Made by a program: the position numbers and the translations under genes. The notes beneath the pieces are model-generated. The model was given only the letters and a program-made list of their open reading frames with translations, was not told where the DNA came from and ran no database searches. Shown in pieces: positions 1 to 8,955 of a stretch of 64,000 bases of DNA. Source of the stretch: Psychrobacter cibarius (GTDB lineage Bacteria > Pseudomonadota > Gammaproteobacteria > Pseudomonadales > Moraxellaceae); the NCBI GenBank assembly GCA_030686115.1, contig CP131612.1, forward strand, positions 868,001-932,000. The letters run 5' to 3'. Within the stretch, counting starts at the first letter, position 1, and the number at the start of each line of letters is the position of its first letter.

Positions 1-832
1 GATTTATCACGCTGCAGCCTATAAGCATGTGCCTATTGTTGAGTCCAATCCCTTTGAGGGCACCATCAATAATACCAAAGGCACCTACCATTGTGCCCGT
101 GCTGCGATACAGGCCCGCGTTGAGACTTTTGTGCTGATTTCTACTGACAAAGCCGTGCGACCTACCAATGTCATGGGAGCGTCCAAACGCTTGGCTGAGT
201 TGGTCTGCCAAGGATTGAGCCAAAGTAACAGTCAGACTTGTTTTAGCATGGTGCGTTTTGGCAATGTTTTAGGGTCATCAGGCTCTGTGGTGCCGTTATT
301 TACCAAACAGATTGAGCAAGGCGGTCCGATCACCATCACTCATCCAGACATCACGCGCTATTTTATGACGATTCCAGAAGCGGCCAGTTTGGTTATTCAG
401 GCAGGTGCGATGGCATTCGGTGGTGAGGTGTTTGTGCTTGATATGGGTGCACCCGTCAAAATTGTTGATCTGGCAAAACGTATGATTCGTTTGACAGGTT
501 GTGAGCTAAAAGATGATAGCAATCCCAATGGCGATATCGAAATCGTATTTACTGGCTTGAGACCGGGTGAAAAGCTCTACGAGGAGTTAATCATTGGTGA
601 AGACAATATCGAACCTACTTTTCATCCATTGATTATGCAAGCAATGGAGCACAGCTTTCCTTTGCAAGATATCGAAAATATTTTATTTGAATTTGCAGAA
701 AAAGCAAAGCAGCAGGATGTGGTCTGGCTGAAAACACAGTTTAAGTTTTTTGTCGAAGGTTACCGAGAAGGATCTGATAAAGATGGCGAGGTAGAGAAAG
801 TAGATACCACACTGACAGATGAAATGGGTTAA
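1..832 (+). CDS. UDP-HexNAc 4,6-dehydratase, CapD/WbpM/PglF type (5' end missing)
   Basis: This is the C-terminal part of a nucleotide-sugar dehydratase, read from base 2 (IYHAAAYKHVPIVE) to the TAA at 830-832. The opening matches the HAAAYKHV signature of the FlaA1/WbpM/PglF short-chain dehydrogenase family. STDKAVRPTNVMGASKR is the catalytic segment that in this branch replaces the usual YxxxK, and GLRPGEKLYEEL is the typical C-terminal motif. Family members convert UDP-GlcNAc to a 4-keto-6-deoxy sugar, the precursor of bacillosamine, QuiNAc or FucNAc. A 4-aminotransferase and a PglC-like transferase at the other end of the same cluster fit that pathway. Whether it is the long membrane-anchored or the short soluble form cannot be told, because the N terminus lies outside the window. 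Confidence 0.9.
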   Translation, partial: IYHAAAYKHVPIVESNPFEGTINNTKGTYHCARAAIQARVETFVLISTDKAVRPTNVMGASKRLAELVCQGLSQSNSQTCFSMVRFGNVLGSSGSVVPLFTKQIEQGGPITITHPDITRYFMTIPEAASLVIQAGAMAFGGEVFVLDMGAPVKIVDLAKRMIRLTGCELKDDSNPNGDIEIVFTGLRPGEKLYEELIIGEDNIEPTFHPLIMQAMEHSFPLQDIENILFEFAEKAKQQDVVWLKTQFKFFVEGYREGSDKDGEVEKVDTTLTDEMG

Positions 833-898
833 TAGAGAGAGGCGCGCTGTCATAAATTCCTTACAAGTTCTGTGAGTCACTAAATTGGACAATATGTC

Positions 899-2215
899 AT
901 GAGCTCTGGAGTATTTTTATCGATACAGAGCACAATAAACAGGTTGAAAACCAGTCACTTTGTGCGAGATGTGGTCATGGTCGGTGGCGGGATTGCTGCT
1001 GGACAGGCCATCGCCATGATTTTTATGCCATTTCTCACAAGACTGTACAGACCTGAGGATTTCGGTATCGCTGCTGCCTTTACTGCTATCGTCAGTATTA
1101 TTACGCCGATTGCCACTATGGGCTATGCAAATGCAATCGTGATGCCAGACAGTGACGAGGATGCTGCGGCCATTGCCCGATTGTCTATATTGCTCAGTGT
1201 GGTTATAGCTGTCTTCTCATTCATTGTTGTCTATGTCGGTAAGTTTCATTTGGCAAGTTGGATGGGTATGGAAAGCACACCAAACATGCTATATCTCATA
1301 CCATTAATGCTATTAGTCGGTGCTTTTCTTTCTGTCGCTGATCAGTCTGCTATTAGGGTGGGCTTATTTAAAGCGAAAGCTCGAGCTTATGTGGAAAGCA
1401 AGCTTGTGACAGATAGTAGTAAGCTGATAGGCGGTATGCTAGCACCTTCAGGGATGTTACTTATTTTATTGACGATAGCAGGGCAGCTCACAAACTTTAT
1501 CATGCAGATGCTTCGTGTACCTAGAGTAGGTGTATTAAATGTGCGTCATTGGTTTGGTACTAAGGGTATTCGACATGCCGCCATATCGCAGCGTGATTTT
1601 GCGATATATCGTATGCCACAAAGTATCCTGAATGCAGCTTCAGTGGGGTTGCCAACTATCTTGTTAGCGTCATTATTTAGTGCCTCTTCTGCAGGGCAGT
1701 ATTCGTTGGCTGTCCTTGTGCTTGGTGCACCCGCGATGCTGTTAGGTCAGGCGGTTGGAGAGGTTTTCTATCCTAAAATTACGCGTGCCATCACAGCAAA
1801 TTCATCTGAGGCTTATCAATTTTTATTAAAAGTGACGTTGATTTTATTGGTGGTAGGTATTATGCCATTCGGTACAGTGTTCGTTTTTGGCGATTATCTT
1901 TTTTCTTTAGTGTTCGGTGCAGAGTGGGCATTGGCAGGTAGTTATTCGCAGTGGCTGTCTATTTGGCTTTTGACCAGTTTAGTGTCTGGTGCGAGTACTG
2001 CGGCATTGCCAGCATTACGTTTACAGCGATTCCTTTTGATTAGAGAAGTGTTTGCAGTGGTATTTCGTGCTGCAGCGCTGTATGTAGGTTTTTACGTTTT
2101 TGAGTCAGATATGATAGCCATTGCCCTTTTCTCATTTGTTGGGGTTTTGCTCAGTTTATCTATCATTTATGTCGCTTTTCGGCGTCTTGTTCATATCGAT
2201 GAAGTGGAGCAGTAG
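899..2215 (+). CDS. Wzx-like polysaccharide flippase (MOP superfamily)
   Basis: A 438-residue, strongly hydrophobic polytopic membrane protein. The start region (RDVVMVGGGIAAGQAIAMI, FMPFLTRLYRPEDFG) is characteristic of the polysaccharide_synt/Wzx flippases, which move undecaprenyl-diphosphate-linked repeat units across the inner membrane. The length and the run of roughly a dozen hydrophobic segments fit the family. It lies 66 bases after the dehydratase and 69 before the first glycosyltransferase, as expected in a Wzx/Wzy-dependent locus. Only weak Shine-Dalgarno signal precedes the ATG at 899. The role as repeat-unit flippase is inferred from family and context; the exact substrate is unknown. 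Confidence 0.85.
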   Translation: MSSGVFLSIQSTINRLKTSHFVRDVVMVGGGIAAGQAIAMIFMPFLTRLYRPEDFGIAAAFTAIVSIITPIATMGYANAIVMPDSDEDAAAIARLSILLSVVIAVFSFIVVYVGKFHLASWMGMESTPNMLYLIPLMLLVGAFLSVADQSAIRVGLFKAKARAYVESKLVTDSSKLIGGMLAPSGMLLILLTIAGQLTNFIMQMLRVPRVGVLNVRHWFGTKGIRHAAISQRDFAIYRMPQSILNAASVGLPTILLASLFSASSAGQYSLAVLVLGAPAMLLGQAVGEVFYPKITRAITANSSEAYQFLLKVTLILLVVGIMPFGTVFVFGDYLFSLVFGAEWALAGSYSQWLSIWLLTSLVSGASTAALPALRLQRFLLIREVFAVVFRAAALYVGFYVFESDMIAIALFSFVGVLLSLSIIYVAFRRLVHIDEVEQ

Positions 2216-2284
2216 GTACATTTTTTGACTGCTTTAAATGTCACAAAGGATATGTATAAGAAGTCTCAACTTGAGAGGCTCACT

Positions 2285-3301
2285 ATGATTTCAGTTATTA
2301 TCGCCGCATTCAATGCCGCTGCTACTATTGATCGTTGTATTAATAGTATTGACGTTGCGAAAAAGAGTCACGACATTGAGCTGATAGTCATTGACGATGG
2401 TTCTAAAGATAATACTGCTAGCCTATTGCATAGCTGGGCGAGTGCTAAGACATGGATTACGGTGAAATATCAAAAGAATGCAGGCGTGGCAGAGGCTCGT
2501 AATACTGGGCTCGATATCGCAACCGGCAGTTACATCGTTTTTATAGACGCGGATGACACCATTGATGATTGGTATTTTGATTTTGTCTTTGATCAAGCTG
2601 TAGATCGAGATGTCGAGATGTTGGCATTTGGTCATAAACGCATGATGCTGGATGGCTCTGTTATTGAGCGTCCTAATAGTGCGGCAGAATACTCACGGCA
2701 AGATATCGAAATGCTACAACTGAGAGTGACAGAGAATAGACATATATATTGGTACGCCTGCACCAAGGTGTATAGCAAAAACTTAATCGCAGAGCTGCGC
2801 TTCGATAGCGACGTCAAATTTGGTGAGGATGGTATTTTTAATATCGCATGTCTAAGCAAAGCAAATCGTTTATCGGTGCTGCCAGACTGTCCATACAACT
2901 ATTATGAAAATGCGACCTCAATAACAAGCTCACAATACAAATCAGGGCTTTTGGAATCCATTGAAGCGGACTATACAGCCAGAGTCAGGATACATGATTG
3001 GTCGATCAGTGCTACTGAAAAGCAAGTGCTATTATCGGACTTTGCTCGTAGTTATGTCGAGCATATGCTGCCATATTTACTTAATAATTTGGCGCATATC
3101 GATATGAAAAAGCGTCGTGCAGAGCTAGTTAAAATACGCCAGTCTTTCGTTTATCAGAACTGTTTGCCGCATTATTATCAACGACATCCAGCCCGCGGCA
3201 TTCGTGTATTGATTTTATGTTTTTCACGGCGTTGGTATGTTATGACGCTGGTTTTTCTTCAACTGTCTTGGTCTAAAGAAAAGGTGAAAAAATATGCTTA
3301 A
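2285..3301 (+). CDS. GT2 family glycosyltransferase
   Basis: An inverting GT-A type transferase of about 338 residues. The N terminus MISVIIAAFNAAATID is a canonical GT2 opening, VIDDGSKDN (about residues 34-42) is the nucleotide-binding loop, and FIDADD (about 85-90) carries the DxD metal site. An open frame extends upstream to a TTG at 2225, but GAGAGG at 2273-2278 is well spaced for the ATG at 2285, and the domain begins exactly there, so I chose 2285. The 3' end overlaps the next gene by 8 bases, which implies translational coupling. The sugar and linkage cannot be read from sequence. Confidence 0.87.
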   Translation: MISVIIAAFNAAATIDRCINSIDVAKKSHDIELIVIDDGSKDNTASLLHSWASAKTWITVKYQKNAGVAEARNTGLDIATGSYIVFIDADDTIDDWYFDFVFDQAVDRDVEMLAFGHKRMMLDGSVIERPNSAAEYSRQDIEMLQLRVTENRHIYWYACTKVYSKNLIAELRFDSDVKFGEDGIFNIACLSKANRLSVLPDCPYNYYENATSITSSQYKSGLLESIEADYTARVRIHDWSISATEKQVLLSDFARSYVEHMLPYLLNNLAHIDMKKRRAELVKIRQSFVYQNCLPHYYQRHPARGIRVLILCFSRRWYVMTLVFLQLSWSKEKVKKYA

Positions 3302-4484
3302 TATTGATTTGTTGCCTCAGCCTTTACGTAGTGATGAAAAAGGCCAAAAGCGCTGTTGTTTGCTGCAACAGACAACAGCTAACGGGCAAATGATTGAGAA
3401 GGTATTGTGGTTTGTATATCCAGCGAACTTGCCAATGCCAGAAGACGATGATTGTGATGCTTATTTACTGGCCACATTGTTGCCCGCGATGCAGATGCGA
3501 GCAGCCATTCATGTGCATGGTAGCGTGTCGCATGAGCTATTAGCCAATCTGACAGAGCTACAGTATGTTTGGAATAAGTGGTTGCCAGATCGCTATTTTT
3601 TGATTGATATAAAAGTGGATCGTATAAGAGAACAAGACTGCCATATAGATGGTGCTATCGCTGCATTTTCTGGTGGCGTTGATGCTCAGTTTACCGCTTA
3701 TCGTCATGCGACAGGCAGAGCAGGATACGCCACACGAAATATTAAAGCAGGGGTTTTTGTGCATGGCTTTGATATACCTCTAGATGATACAGAAGGCTTT
3801 GCCAGTGCAGCAAAAACAGCGGCAAACACACTCGCAGATATCAATATCGAGCTATTGCCAGTTGAGACAAATATTCGGGGACTTTGGGATATCAACTGGG
3901 AAGACTATCATGCTGCTGCTATCGCTTCGGTCTTATGTGGCTTAAAACGATATGCAGGCATTGGGCTCATTGGTAGTGGTGATTCTTATGATGTATTAAT
4001 TAGTCCTTGGGGCTCACACCCAATCACTGACCCGCTGCTAAGTTCTGGCGACTTTAGAGTGATTCATGATGGTGCAGGTTTTAGTCGGTCAGAGAAGATT
4101 CAAGCGCTTGCAGCATGGCCATTGGGTATAGAGAATTTACGTGTCTGTTGGGCTGGAGATAAGCATGATAGTAACTGCGGTAGCTGTGAGAAATGTGTTA
4201 GGACGCGTCTCAATTTTTTGGTTGCAGGTATAGATAACCCTCAATGTTTTAGCGAGCCCATGGACTCATCACTTTTTAAATCAATGGCTATAAAGGGCAG
4301 GGCTGTCAGCATAGATTGGAAGTTAATTCGTCATGAGATGATTAAAACGGGTAGAGGTCTTGAATGGCTGCCATACATTGAAAAAGCGCTCAAACGTAAA
4401 CCGCCTCCTAACTTGAATAGATTGTTTCCTGTTGGCTCAAGGCGTCGTATGTGGGTGAAGAAGCTGTTAATGAGAAACGAATAA
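3294..4484 (+). CDS. PP-loop ATPase-like protein with QueC-like zinc motif, polysaccharide-associated
   Basis: I recognise the fold but not a named gene. S126-G-G-V-D130 is a PP-loop motif of the N-type ATP pyrophosphatases. Near the C terminus C295-G-S-C298-E-K-C301 gives a CxxCxxC cluster like the zinc site of QueC (7-cyano-7-deazaguanine synthase). Between them are PWGSHPITDPLLSS and RSEKIQALA, which resemble the substrate-side region of QueC-like proteins. About 120 residues precede the PP-loop, far longer than in QueC, and the residue after SGGVD is Ala rather than Ser. It overlaps the preceding glycosyltransferase by 8 bases and sits 13 bases before a pyruvyl transferase. The context argues for an ATP-dependent modification of a sugar or substituent rather than queuosine synthesis. 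Function unknown. Confidence 0.72.
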   Translation: MLNIDLLPQPLRSDEKGQKRCCLLQQTTANGQMIEKVLWFVYPANLPMPEDDDCDAYLLATLLPAMQMRAAIHVHGSVSHELLANLTELQYVWNKWLPDRYFLIDIKVDRIREQDCHIDGAIAAFSGGVDAQFTAYRHATGRAGYATRNIKAGVFVHGFDIPLDDTEGFASAAKTAANTLADINIELLPVETNIRGLWDINWEDYHAAAIASVLCGLKRYAGIGLIGSGDSYDVLISPWGSHPITDPLLSSGDFRVIHDGAGFSRSEKIQALAAWPLGIENLRVCWAGDKHDSNCGSCEKCVRTRLNFLVAGIDNPQCFSEPMDSSLFKSMAIKGRAVSIDWKLIRHEMIKTGRGLEWLPYIEKALKRKPPPNLNRLFPVGSRRRMWVKKLLMRNE

Positions 4485-4497
4485 GGGAGCATTAAAA

Positions 4498-5580
4498 ATG
4501 AATATTGCTGCTATAAAAAAGCTCATACCACTCAAACTAAAAAAACACTTAGCCGCTTATATGGGGGCGAGAGGTTTACCGTTACCAACTGGTAAACGGT
4601 GCTTTATTTTTCTTGCCGCTGACTATGGCAATATTGGTGATATTGCTATTTCTCACGCGCAAAAGCAGTATTTGCAACGTGTGCTGACGGATTATGACGT
4701 TGTTAGTGTGGCTATCAGTCAAACCAGATTTGTGCTCAATTCCATTAAACAGCAAATAAAAGAGACGGATATCGTCACTATCATCGGCGGCGGTAATATG
4801 GGTAGCACGTATCCTGATATTGAGGAGCTGCGCCAATTAGTCATCAAGTCATTTCCTGCCAATCGAATCGTTTGTTTTCCTCAGACACTAGATTGGAATG
4901 ATTATATTCAATCTAAACGTGCCTTGCAGCGTATTGTAAAAGTCTACGCCAAGCATCCAGATATACATGTTTTTGCCAGAGAGTCGATAACAGCGGCAAA
5001 ACTCATCGAGCTTTTTGCTGAGTACAGTAATGTGCATATTGGTCTCGTACCAGATATTGTGATGAGCGCTAATGCCACAGTGCTGGGTACGACAGATTGC
5101 TTAGCGCCTTCAGGTATTTTGCGCTGCTTACGAGATGACAAAGAAGCCGCATTATCAGCTGAGCAATACGCCATGATAGACAAAGCCTTAGCAGATACTG
5201 GCTATCAGATTGAAAAAACCGACACGCATGCTGGTGGTTCGCAACTCGATGAGGCACATTGCACAAAATTACTGACTGACAAGCTTAGCCAGTTTCGTGC
5301 TGCAAAATTGGTCGTGACTGACCGTCTGCATGGCATGATTTTATGTTTGCTATCGGGTACGCCGTGCTTGGTACTCCCGAACTCCAATCATAAGATAAGA
5401 CAGACGCAGTTGGACTGGTTAGGCGGTCATCCAAGGCTGGTGTTTTTAGAATTGGAAGAGATTGCTGATATTGCACAATTCATCGATAGCCTTCTGTCCC
5501 TGCCTCACGGTACGATGGATGAGTCTCCAGTTGATATAGCTGAGTATGATGACCTAAAAAAAGCGCTGATAGCGATATGA
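4498..5580 (+). CDS. Polysaccharide pyruvyl transferase family protein
   Basis: A 360-residue protein with the marks of the PS_pyruv_trans family: DYGNIGD near residue 42, a glycine-rich IIGGGNMG near 96-103, and TDRLHGMI near 275, the conserved DRLHG of the active site. Members transfer pyruvate from phosphoenolpyruvate to a sugar as a ketal, giving acidic polysaccharides. AAGGGAGC upstream of ATG 4498 is a good ribosome-binding site. The stop overlaps the next gene through ATGA at 5577-5580. Some family members act on other substrates, so the exact acceptor is not known. Confidence 0.88.
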   Translation: MNIAAIKKLIPLKLKKHLAAYMGARGLPLPTGKRCFIFLAADYGNIGDIAISHAQKQYLQRVLTDYDVVSVAISQTRFVLNSIKQQIKETDIVTIIGGGNMGSTYPDIEELRQLVIKSFPANRIVCFPQTLDWNDYIQSKRALQRIVKVYAKHPDIHVFARESITAAKLIELFAEYSNVHIGLVPDIVMSANATVLGTTDCLAPSGILRCLRDDKEAALSAEQYAMIDKALADTGYQIEKTDTHAGGSQLDEAHCTKLLTDKLSQFRAAKLVVTDRLHGMILCLLSGTPCLVLPNSNHKIRQTQLDWLGGHPRLVFLELEEIADIAQFIDSLLSLPHGTMDESPVDIAEYDDLKKALIAI

Positions 5581-6590
5581 CGACTATCGAAACGCCATTA
5601 GTAAGTATCATTTTACCAGTGTATAACGTTGCGTCATATATCGATGCTTGCTTGGCATCCATCAAGCAGCAGACTTATCAGAATATTGAAATTATCGTTG
5701 TGGAAGATTGCTCCACTGATGATTCAAAACAAGCACTTGCGTCACATCTCATAGATGAACGCATCAAAGTCATTCAGCATCATAAAAACAGTGGTCTTTC
5801 TGCGGCTCGTAATACTGGTATCAAGTCTGCGATAGGCAAATACATGATGTTCGTTGATTCTGATGACATTATAGACACTCGCTTGGTGGCAGCGTGTGTG
5901 GATTGTGCGCTCAGCACGAATGCAGAGGTTGTAACATATGGCTTTACACCTTTCAAAGATGGCATCACAAAGACAGATCTGCCGTATCCCGCTAGAAATT
6001 TAGAATTTGAGGCAACCAAAATAGACGGTTCATATTTTAGCTTACCGCATTTTGCATGGCTCAAATTTATTAAATCTAGCGCAGTGCGGTCGGCCTCGTT
6101 ACAGTTCCCAGTGGGTCTGTACTACGAAGACTGGCCTTTTCATTGGCATCTTGGCTTAGCTACTAATATTAAGTATCACCTGCCCATTGATTTTTATCTA
6201 TACAGACAGCGCGGCACGTCGATCACAGGGTCAACAGATAAAAAGCTATTAGACCTTTTCATTATCCACGCAGAAGTCATCAGTTTAGTAGAGGACTATC
6301 AAGCGGATGAGGTTAAAAAAACACTCGCCAATAAAATTAAACAAAGTCATTGGAGCATCCTTACTCGTATAGATAATGGCTATTTAACAGCTGCAGTAGC
6401 ACAAGCTAAAAAAGCAGATAAAACGTTACGACTAAAGGGCTATAAGAGCGATTTGACCGTAAGAAATATGATGATTAGTAATATCGTACGTATGCCGACT
6501 CAAGTTGCTTTGCTGATGTTACAGGTGCTTCGTCAAGCGCTAGACAAAAGAGCAAAGGTTAAAGGTCAAGAGAAAACAGATTCAGAATAG
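5577..6590 (+). CDS. GT2 family glycosyltransferase
   Basis: The 337-residue protein opens with VSIILPVYNVASYIDACL, the typical GT2 N terminus, followed by VVEDCSTDDS and FVDSDD, the loop and DxD-type metal site of the GT-A fold. Its initiation codon overlaps the pyruvyl transferase stop in an ATGA, so translation is probably coupled. The C-terminal third is rich in Lys and ends in a basic tail that could associate with the inner membrane. It most likely adds one residue of the repeat unit; donor and acceptor are not predictable. Confidence 0.87.
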   Translation: MTTIETPLVSIILPVYNVASYIDACLASIKQQTYQNIEIIVVEDCSTDDSKQALASHLIDERIKVIQHHKNSGLSAARNTGIKSAIGKYMMFVDSDDIIDTRLVAACVDCALSTNAEVVTYGFTPFKDGITKTDLPYPARNLEFEATKIDGSYFSLPHFAWLKFIKSSAVRSASLQFPVGLYYEDWPFHWHLGLATNIKYHLPIDFYLYRQRGTSITGSTDKKLLDLFIIHAEVISLVEDYQADEVKKTLANKIKQSHWSILTRIDNGYLTAAVAQAKKADKTLRLKGYKSDLTVRNMMISNIVRMPTQVALLMLQVLRQALDKRAKVKGQEKTDSE

Positions 6591-6636
6591 TTTTGAGAAA
6601 TACGTTTGGTTTTATGGCTTCTTAATAGGTAAAGAG

Positions 6637-7731
6637 ATGACTATTCAGAGAGTGCTACACATCGTGGGAAAAATGGATCGGGCTGGGGCAGAGACCATGC
6701 TTATGAATCTATATCGCCATATAGATTATAGCCAGATTCAGTTTGATTTTATCACTTTTACCGACGAGGTCGGTGACTATGATGCTGAGATAATAGCGCT
6801 GGGCGGTAGGATTATACCGATTTTAGCTGATCATTCATTAGCGCGTATGTGGAAGCTTAAAAACTTCCTTAAACAACATCCTGACTATCAAATCGTTCAT
6901 GCTCATATGCTATTAAACAATGCTTTTCATCTGCTGGCTGCCAAAGGTGCTGGCGTGCCGCATCGCATTTCACATTCTCATAGCACCAGTAATGGTAAAA
7001 CCAATATTGTTAAAAAAATATATGAACAGTGGGCATTCATTACCAATCGTAAATTGGCCACGAATAAAATGAGTTGCGGTGAACAAGCGGCACATTACCT
7101 ATTTGGCAGCATAAAAGACGTGTGGCTATTGCCCAATGCTGTTGACATACAGCAGATGATGACAGTCGCTAACCAATCAAGACAGTATATCGACCAAGAA
7201 TTTGGCGATGAGGGGCTAAAAATCATCCAAGTTGGTCGTCTAAATGAGGTTAAAAACCATCAGTTTTCTTTAGAGATCGCTGAGCAGTTAAAAAAACGTC
7301 AAATCGCTTTTACCTTATACATTGTTGGACAAGGTTCATTGGATATGAGGCTCAGGCAACAAGTAGCAGATAAGTCACTCCTAGATACGGTCAAGTTTTT
7401 GGGGATGCGTACGGATATCACAGAATTAATGGCCAGCGCCGACTATATGATTATGCCTTCGTTGCACGAGGGTTTCCCTGTCGTCTTGGTCGAGAGCCAA
7501 ACAGTTGGGTTAAAGGCGTTGGTTTCTGACCAAGTATCACCTGAAGTAGATTTAGGACTTGGATTAGTACAGTTTTTACCGATTCACTCAGCCAAGGATT
7601 GGGTTGATTGCTTATTAGCGTCTAAACAGCCAAAACCCAATGAAAAAGACATAACCGCAGCGCTGAATTTATATGGATTTAGTGCTGCTACCAACGCGCA
7701 AACACTAATGCAAAAGTACTTGAGTATGTGA
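6637..7731 (+). CDS. GT4 family glycosyltransferase (EpsF-like)
   Basis: A retaining GT-B transferase of 364 residues. HIVGKMDRAGAETMLMNLYR near the N terminus is typical of EpsF-like GT4 enzymes. IIQVGRLNEVKNHQ marks the start of the C-terminal Rossmann domain, and MPSLHEGFPVVLVESQTVG holds the Glu-rich nucleotide-sugar motif (EGFPxxxxE). It starts 46 bases after the preceding GT2 gene, with AGG and AAAGAG upstream of the ATG. A gap of 183 bases without recognisable gene separates it from the polymerase gene downstream; I saw no terminator in that gap. The linkage formed is unknown. Confidence 0.88.
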   Translation: MTIQRVLHIVGKMDRAGAETMLMNLYRHIDYSQIQFDFITFTDEVGDYDAEIIALGGRIIPILADHSLARMWKLKNFLKQHPDYQIVHAHMLLNNAFHLLAAKGAGVPHRISHSHSTSNGKTNIVKKIYEQWAFITNRKLATNKMSCGEQAAHYLFGSIKDVWLLPNAVDIQQMMTVANQSRQYIDQEFGDEGLKIIQVGRLNEVKNHQFSLEIAEQLKKRQIAFTLYIVGQGSLDMRLRQQVADKSLLDTVKFLGMRTDITELMASADYMIMPSLHEGFPVVLVESQTVGLKALVSDQVSPEVDLGLGLVQFLPIHSAKDWVDCLLASKQPKPNEKDITAALNLYGFSAATNAQTLMQKYLSM

Positions 7732-7914
7732 CGGAGTGGTTGCTTCTTATTTATATTCGTTTCAAGGTAGTTTGGACGGAATGAGAAAAAAATCGAGGTA
7801 GATAGGCTATAGTTATATAGGTACTGGACGGTAAAAAAGATACTAGACGGTGTAAACCTGCCACCATATCCGATTTATATAAGATTGACGACATCTACTT
7901 TTATAGAGGGTTAA

Positions 7915-8955
7915 ATGCTTCCATACCTGCTGGTTCTTAGCCTTGTTATTTTTTGGATCGTACTGGAGAAAAAATCTCTCAATCGTACGTCTTTTTGGCT
8001 GCCGCTAATTATATTGACATTGTTTGCAGGCCTTCGTAGCTACCGAGTCGGTACGGATACAGGAAACTATACGAGAAATTTCAACAGTCAATTGAATGCT
8101 GAGTACTTTAGGTTCAACGAAGACATTGAATTCGGTTATCAGTTATTAGAGTATGCGTTATTACGTATGACCACTCATTATTTTTGGCTGCTTGTTATTA
8201 CCAGTTTAATTATTGTCTATTGCTATCTTAGAGTGATTAAAAAATACAGCGTAAATTATTGGTTCTCCGTATTTTTATTTATTACGCTGGGCGTTTATAC
8301 TTTTTCTTTTAATGGACTGCGTCAAGGGTTGGCAATGGCGATATTTACATTAGCCATTCCTTATTTATTACAAAAAAGATTTATTCCATACCTGCTGATT
8401 TGTGCAATTGCTTCATTGTTCCATGTAACCGCATTGTTTATGATTCCATTTTATTTTATCGTTAATTTAAGAATAAAGCCCTTATATAAAATTTTGGCAA
8501 CATTCTTAGGCTCGCTATTAGTGAGTGGGGTATTGGTCGCTTATATTTCTTCTACTAACGATAGATATGAGGGCTATGCGAAAGCATCTGATGAAGCAGG
8601 CGGGTTTTTAACGCTTGGTTTTTATACAGCTATCATGGTTTTAATCATCTTGGTCAGTTATCTGTATAAAATCAAAGACAAAGAGTTTCAAAAACTAATA
8701 ACATTTTATGCATCAGGCGTGGTTTTTATCATACCGTTAGCGATGTTGGGTACCAGTCCTTCAGGTCCTCAAAGGCTGCTTGCGTATTTTACATGGACAT
8801 TGGTTTTGATACTGCCTATGGTTTTAAAAAGAATGAATAATATTTATTTATATATAGCGAGTATCATTATTTTTCTCATGTATTTTGTCTTGACGACATC
8901 GAGATTTAGTAACTTGAGTCCGTATATTATCAATCCGATATTTGAGGTTTTCTAA
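7915..8955 (+). CDS. EpsG-like polysaccharide polymerase (Wzy role)
   Basis: A 346-residue multi-spanning membrane protein. FAGLRSYRVGTDTGNY near residues 38-53 is the hallmark motif of the EpsG family, which fills the Wzy polymerase role in many exopolysaccharide loci. NGLRQGLAMAIFTLA is the second conserved segment. About ten hydrophobic segments are visible. AGAGGG precedes the ATG. The gene is noticeably more A/T-rich than its neighbours, as is common for wzy genes exchanged between strains. The stop and the next start overlap as TAATG at 8953-8957. Polymerase function is inferred from family and from the absence of another Wzy candidate in the window. Confidence 0.85.
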   Translation: MLPYLLVLSLVIFWIVLEKKSLNRTSFWLPLIILTLFAGLRSYRVGTDTGNYTRNFNSQLNAEYFRFNEDIEFGYQLLEYALLRMTTHYFWLLVITSLIIVYCYLRVIKKYSVNYWFSVFLFITLGVYTFSFNGLRQGLAMAIFTLAIPYLLQKRFIPYLLICAIASLFHVTALFMIPFYFIVNLRIKPLYKILATFLGSLLVSGVLVAYISSTNDRYEGYAKASDEAGGFLTLGFYTAIMVLIILVSYLYKIKDKEFQKLITFYASGVVFIIPLAMLGTSPSGPQRLLAYFTWTLVLILPMVLKRMNNIYLYIASIIIFLMYFVLTTSRFSNLSPYIINPIFEVF

